From Gammaproteobacteria bacterium (GTDB taxonomy: Bacteria > Pseudomonadota > Gammaproteobacteria > J113), in NCBI GenBank assembly GCA_003694425.1, contig RFJX01000250.1, positions 1 to 6,924 of the forward strand: a DNA stretch of 6,924 bases, written 5' to 3'. A program made the translations under genes and the position numbers. A model generated the notes under the pieces. It saw nothing but the letters and a program-made list of their open reading frames with translations, was not told the origin of the DNA and searched no databases. Position 1 is the stretch's first letter. Each line of letters begins with the position of its first letter. Positions 4,264-6,924 of the stretch are shown one piece after another.

Positions 4264-6924
4264 TCACTCCGGCTCGTAACTGAGATTCGGTGCCAGCCAG
4301 CGCTCGATCTCGGCCACGCTCATCCCCTTGCGCCGGGCGTAGTCGTGGACCTGGTCCTCGCCAACGGGACCGACGTTGAAGTAGCGCGAACCCGGGTGGG
4401 AGTAATAGAAGCCGCTCACCGCCGCGGTGGGGAACATGGCCAGGGATTCGGTCAGCTTCAGGCCGATGTGTTCGTCCGGGCGGATCAGCTCCCACAGGAG
4501 CCACTTCTCGGTGTGGTCCGGACAGGCGGGATAGCCCGGGGCGGGGCGGATCCCGCGGTATTTCTCGGCGATCAGGGACTCGTTGTCCAGGGCCTCGTCG
4601 GCGGCATAGCCCCAGAGCTCGCGCCGGACCCGCGCGTGCATCAGCTCCGCCAGGGCCTCGGCCAGGCGGTCGGCCAGGGCCTTGACCATGATGGCGTGAT
4701 AGTCGTCGTGCTCGGCCTCATAGGCCTTCACCAGCTCCTCGACCCCTTCTCCCGCATGCACGGCGAAGGCGCCGAGGTAGTCGGCCACGCCGCTCTCGCG
4801 CGGAGCGACGAAGTCTGCCAGGGCGTAGTTGGGCTGCTCCGGCGGGCGCCGGGTCTGCTGGCGCAGGGTGTGCAGGGTGAGCAGCTCGCCGTGGCGTGAC
4901 TCGTCGGCGTAGACCTCGATGTCGTCGCCCAGGGCGTTGGCCGGAAAGAGACCGACCACGGCATGGGCGCGGAGGCGCCGCTCCCCGACCAGCCGGGAGA
5001 GCATCTCCTGTGCCTCCGAGAAGAGCTGTCGCGCCTGCTCGCCGACCACCTCGTCCTCCAGGATCCGGGGATAACGGCCGGCCAGTTCCCAGGCGAAGAA
5101 GAAGGGGGTCCAGTCGATGTAGGGGACGATCTCCTCCAGCGGGATGTCGTTGTAGACGTGCAGGCCGGGGCTCTCCGGCACCGGCGGCCGGTAGTCGTCC
5201 CAGTCGGTCCGGAAGCGGTTCTCCCGCGCCGCCTCCAGGGTGATGATCCTGAGATCACGCCGCTTGCCCTGGTGGCGCTCCCGCACCGAGTCGTATTCCG
5301 TGCGCAGTTTCTGAACGAAGGGCTCGCGCAGCTCCTCGCTCAGTAGCGAGGTGGCGACACCCACGGCACGCGAGGCGTCCTTGACATAGACCACCGGCTG
5401 CTCGTAGCAGGGCGCGATCTTGACCGCGGTGTGGGCGCGCGAGGTGGTGGCCCCGCCGATCATCAGGGGGATCGCGAAGTCCTGGCGCTGCATCTCCTTC
5501 GCCACGTGGACCATCTCGTCCAGGGAAGGGGTGATGAGACCGGACAGGCCGATGATGTCCGCATTCTCCCGGCGCGCGGTCTCCAGGATCTTCTCGCAGG
5601 GGGTCATCACCCCGAGGTCGATCACTTCGAAGTTGTTGCACTGCAGGACCACGCCGACGATGTTCTTGCCGATATCGTGCACATCGCCCTTGACCGTGGC
5701 CATGACGATCTTTCCGCTGTTCTTCCGATCCCCCCCGGCCTTGAGCGCCTCGATGTAGGGGATGAGGTGGGCCACCGCCTTCTTCATCACCCGGGCGCTC
5801 TTGACCACCTGTGGCAGGAACATCTTGCCGGCCCCGAACAGGTCTCCGACCACGTTCATCCCCGCCATCAGCGGCCCCTCGATCACCCGCAGCGGGTGGT
5901 CCACCTGCAGCCGCGCCTCCTCCGTATCCTCCTCGATGTAGTCGGCGATGCCCTTGACCAGGGCGTGCTCCAGCCGCTTTTCCACCGGCCATTCGCGCCA
6001 GCTGAGGTCCTCCTTCTGCTCCCGCTTCTCCCCCTTGACCCGTTCGGCGTATTCGAGCAGCCGCTCGGTGGCGTCCTCGCGCCGGTTGAACAGCACGTCC
6101 TCGATCCGCTCGCGCAGCTCCGGTTCGATCTCCTCGTAGATGGCGAGCTGGCCGGCGTTGACGATCCCCATGTCCATCCCCGCCTGGATCCCGTGATAGA
6201 GGAAGCAGGCGTGGATCGCCTCGCGCATCGCGTCGTTGCCACGGAAGGAGAAGGAGACGTTGGAGACCCCGCCGCTGACCAGGGCGTGGGGCAGGTGCTC
6301 CTTGATCAGGCGGGTGGCCTCGAAGTAGGAGAGGGCGTACTCGTTGTGCTCCGGGATCCCGGTCGCCACCGCGAAGATGTTGGGGTCGAAGATGATGTCC
6401 TGGGGCGGGAAGTCCAGCTCTTCGGTCAGGATCCGGTAGGCCCGCTGGCAGATCGCGAACCGCCGCTCGGTGCTCTCGGCCTGGCCCTCCTCGTCGAAGG
6501 CCATGATCACGGTCGCGGCGCCGTAGCGCCGCAGCAGCCGGGCGTGTTCGCGGAAGGGCCCCTCGCCCTCCTTGAGGCTGATGGAATTGACCACCGGCTT
6601 GCCCTGGATGCACTTGAGCGCGGCCTCGATCACCTCCCACTTGGAGGAGTCGATCATCACCGGCACCCGGGAGATGTCCGGCTCGGCGGCGATGAGATTG
6701 AGGAAGGTGGTCATCGCCTCCACCGCGTCGAGCATCCCCTCGTCCATGTTGATATCGATCATCTGGGCGCCGTTCTCCACCTGCTGGCGGGCCACCTCGA
6801 CGGCGGTCTCGTAGTCGCCCTCCTTGATCAGGCGGCGGAAGCGGGCCGAGCCGGTGACATTGGTGCGCTCGCCGACATTGACGAAATTGGCGACTGCAAT
6901 GTCGGCTTGCGGCGCAGGTTGTTC
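4264..6924 (-). CDS. metH: Cobalamin-dependent methionine synthase (5' end outside window)
   Basis: The frame is open from the right edge to the TGA at 4264-4266, giving 886 residues. The start is outside; the GTG at 6795 is internal. The enzyme transfers the methyl of 5-methyltetrahydrofolate through cobalamin to homocysteine in the cytoplasm, making methionine. Visible domains: pterin-binding (from about residue 14, [16 protein letters not shown], with [10 protein letters not shown] and MIDSSKW), helical cap (about 305-395), cobalamin-binding Rossmann domain with DVHDIG (414-419; His416 is the lower cobalt ligand, with D414 and S467 completing the ligand triad), [13 protein letters not shown] and [14 protein letters not shown], and the AdoMet reactivation domain with [15 protein letters not shown] (793-807), ending in [20 protein letters not shown]. 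All checked key residues are intact. The homocysteine/zinc domain (about 340 residues in E. coli MetH, 1227 aa) must lie beyond the edge. No B12 riboswitch can be assessed here. A heptamer array begins 4 bp after the stop. Confidence 0.97.
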   Translation of the reverse strand, partial: EQPAPQADIAVANFVNVGERTNVTGSARFRRLIKEGDYETAVEVARQQVENGAQMIDINMDEGMLDAVEAMTTFLNLIAAEPDISRVPVMIDSSKWEVIEAALKCIQGKPVVNSISLKEGEGPFREHARLLRRYGAATVIMAFDEEGQAESTERRFAICQRAYRILTEELDFPPQDIIFDPNIFAVATGIPEHNEYALSYFEATRLIKEHLPHALVSGGVSNVSFSFRGNDAMREAIHACFLYHGIQAGMDMGIVNAGQLAIYEEIEPELRERIEDVLFNRREDATERLLEYAERVKGEKREQKEDLSWREWPVEKRLEHALVKGIADYIEEDTEEARLQVDHPLRVIEGPLMAGMNVVGDLFGAGKMFLPQVVKSARVMKKAVAHLIPYIEALKAGGDRKNSGKIVMATVKGDVHDIGKNIVGVVLQCNNFEVIDLGVMTPCEKILETARRENADIIGLSGLITPSLDEMVHVAKEMQRQDFAIPLMIGGATTSRAHTAVKIAPCYEQPVVYVKDASRAVGVATSLLSEELREPFVQKLRTEYDSVRERHQGKRRDLRIITLEAARENRFRTDWDDYRPPVPESPGLHVYNDIPLEEIVPYIDWTPFFFAWELAGRYPRILEDEVVGEQARQLFSEAQEMLSRLVGERRLRAHAVVGLFPANALGDDIEVYADESRHGELLTLHTLRQQTRRPPEQPNYALADFVAPRESGVADYLGAFAVHAGEGVEELVKAYEAEHDDYHAIMVKALADRLAEALAELMHARVRRELWGYAADEALDNESLIAEKYRGIRPAPGYPACPDHTEKWLLWELIRPDEHIGLKLTESLAMFPTAAVSGFYYSHPGSRYFNVGPVGEDQVHDYARRKGMSVAEIERWLAPNLSYEPE

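Noticed and set aside
3958..4504. Peptides with repeated SRQSAVG sequence on the minus strand
   Set aside because: They are translations of the heptamer array and MITE in arbitrary frames, without start signals or conserved domains.
6793..6795. GTG as the metH start codon
   Set aside because: The frame continues upstream with conserved pterin-domain sequence [16 protein letters not shown] to the window edge, so the gene is truncated by the window and not short.

Overview
The window looks like chromosome from a high-GC gammaproteobacterium, possibly Chromatiales-like. This rests on GC-rich codon use, a cobalamin-dependent methionine synthase close to the E. coli MetH type, a Uma2-family nuclease and dispersed short repeats. 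Genus-level placement is not possible from this sequence alone.

Layout: (1) 1-1593, + strand: the C-terminal part of a long TPR-repeat protein, open at the left edge. (2) 1597-2154, - strand: a Uma2-family PD-(D/E)XK nuclease-like protein, convergent with the TPR gene, with stop codons only 3 nt apart. (3) 2155-2332: a divergent intergenic region ending in a 7-bp tandem repeat that runs to within 1 nt of the next start codon. (4) 2333-3256, + strand: a complete BASS-family sodium-coupled transporter with all the sodium-site residues I can check. (5) 3287-3733, - strand: a small exported protein very rich in His, Tyr and Arg. (6) 3734-4263: 530 bp without a gene, holding palindromes, two heptamer arrays in inverted orientation and a 201-bp MITE-like insertion between them. 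(7) 4264-6924, - strand: metH, missing only its N-terminal part beyond the right edge.

The genes do not form an obvious pathway. The TPR, nuclease, transporter, His-rich and metH genes look like separate transcription units. The most unusual content is non-coding. Three arrays of a 7-bp unit all fit TYGGCNN on one strand or the other. Two of them are preceded by the same 20-bp sequence with only two transitions, which indicates a dispersed composite repeat family. One array abuts the transporter start codon. The other two form an imperfect 35-bp inverted repeat directly after the metH stop codon, and a MITE with a CTAG duplication has split that element.
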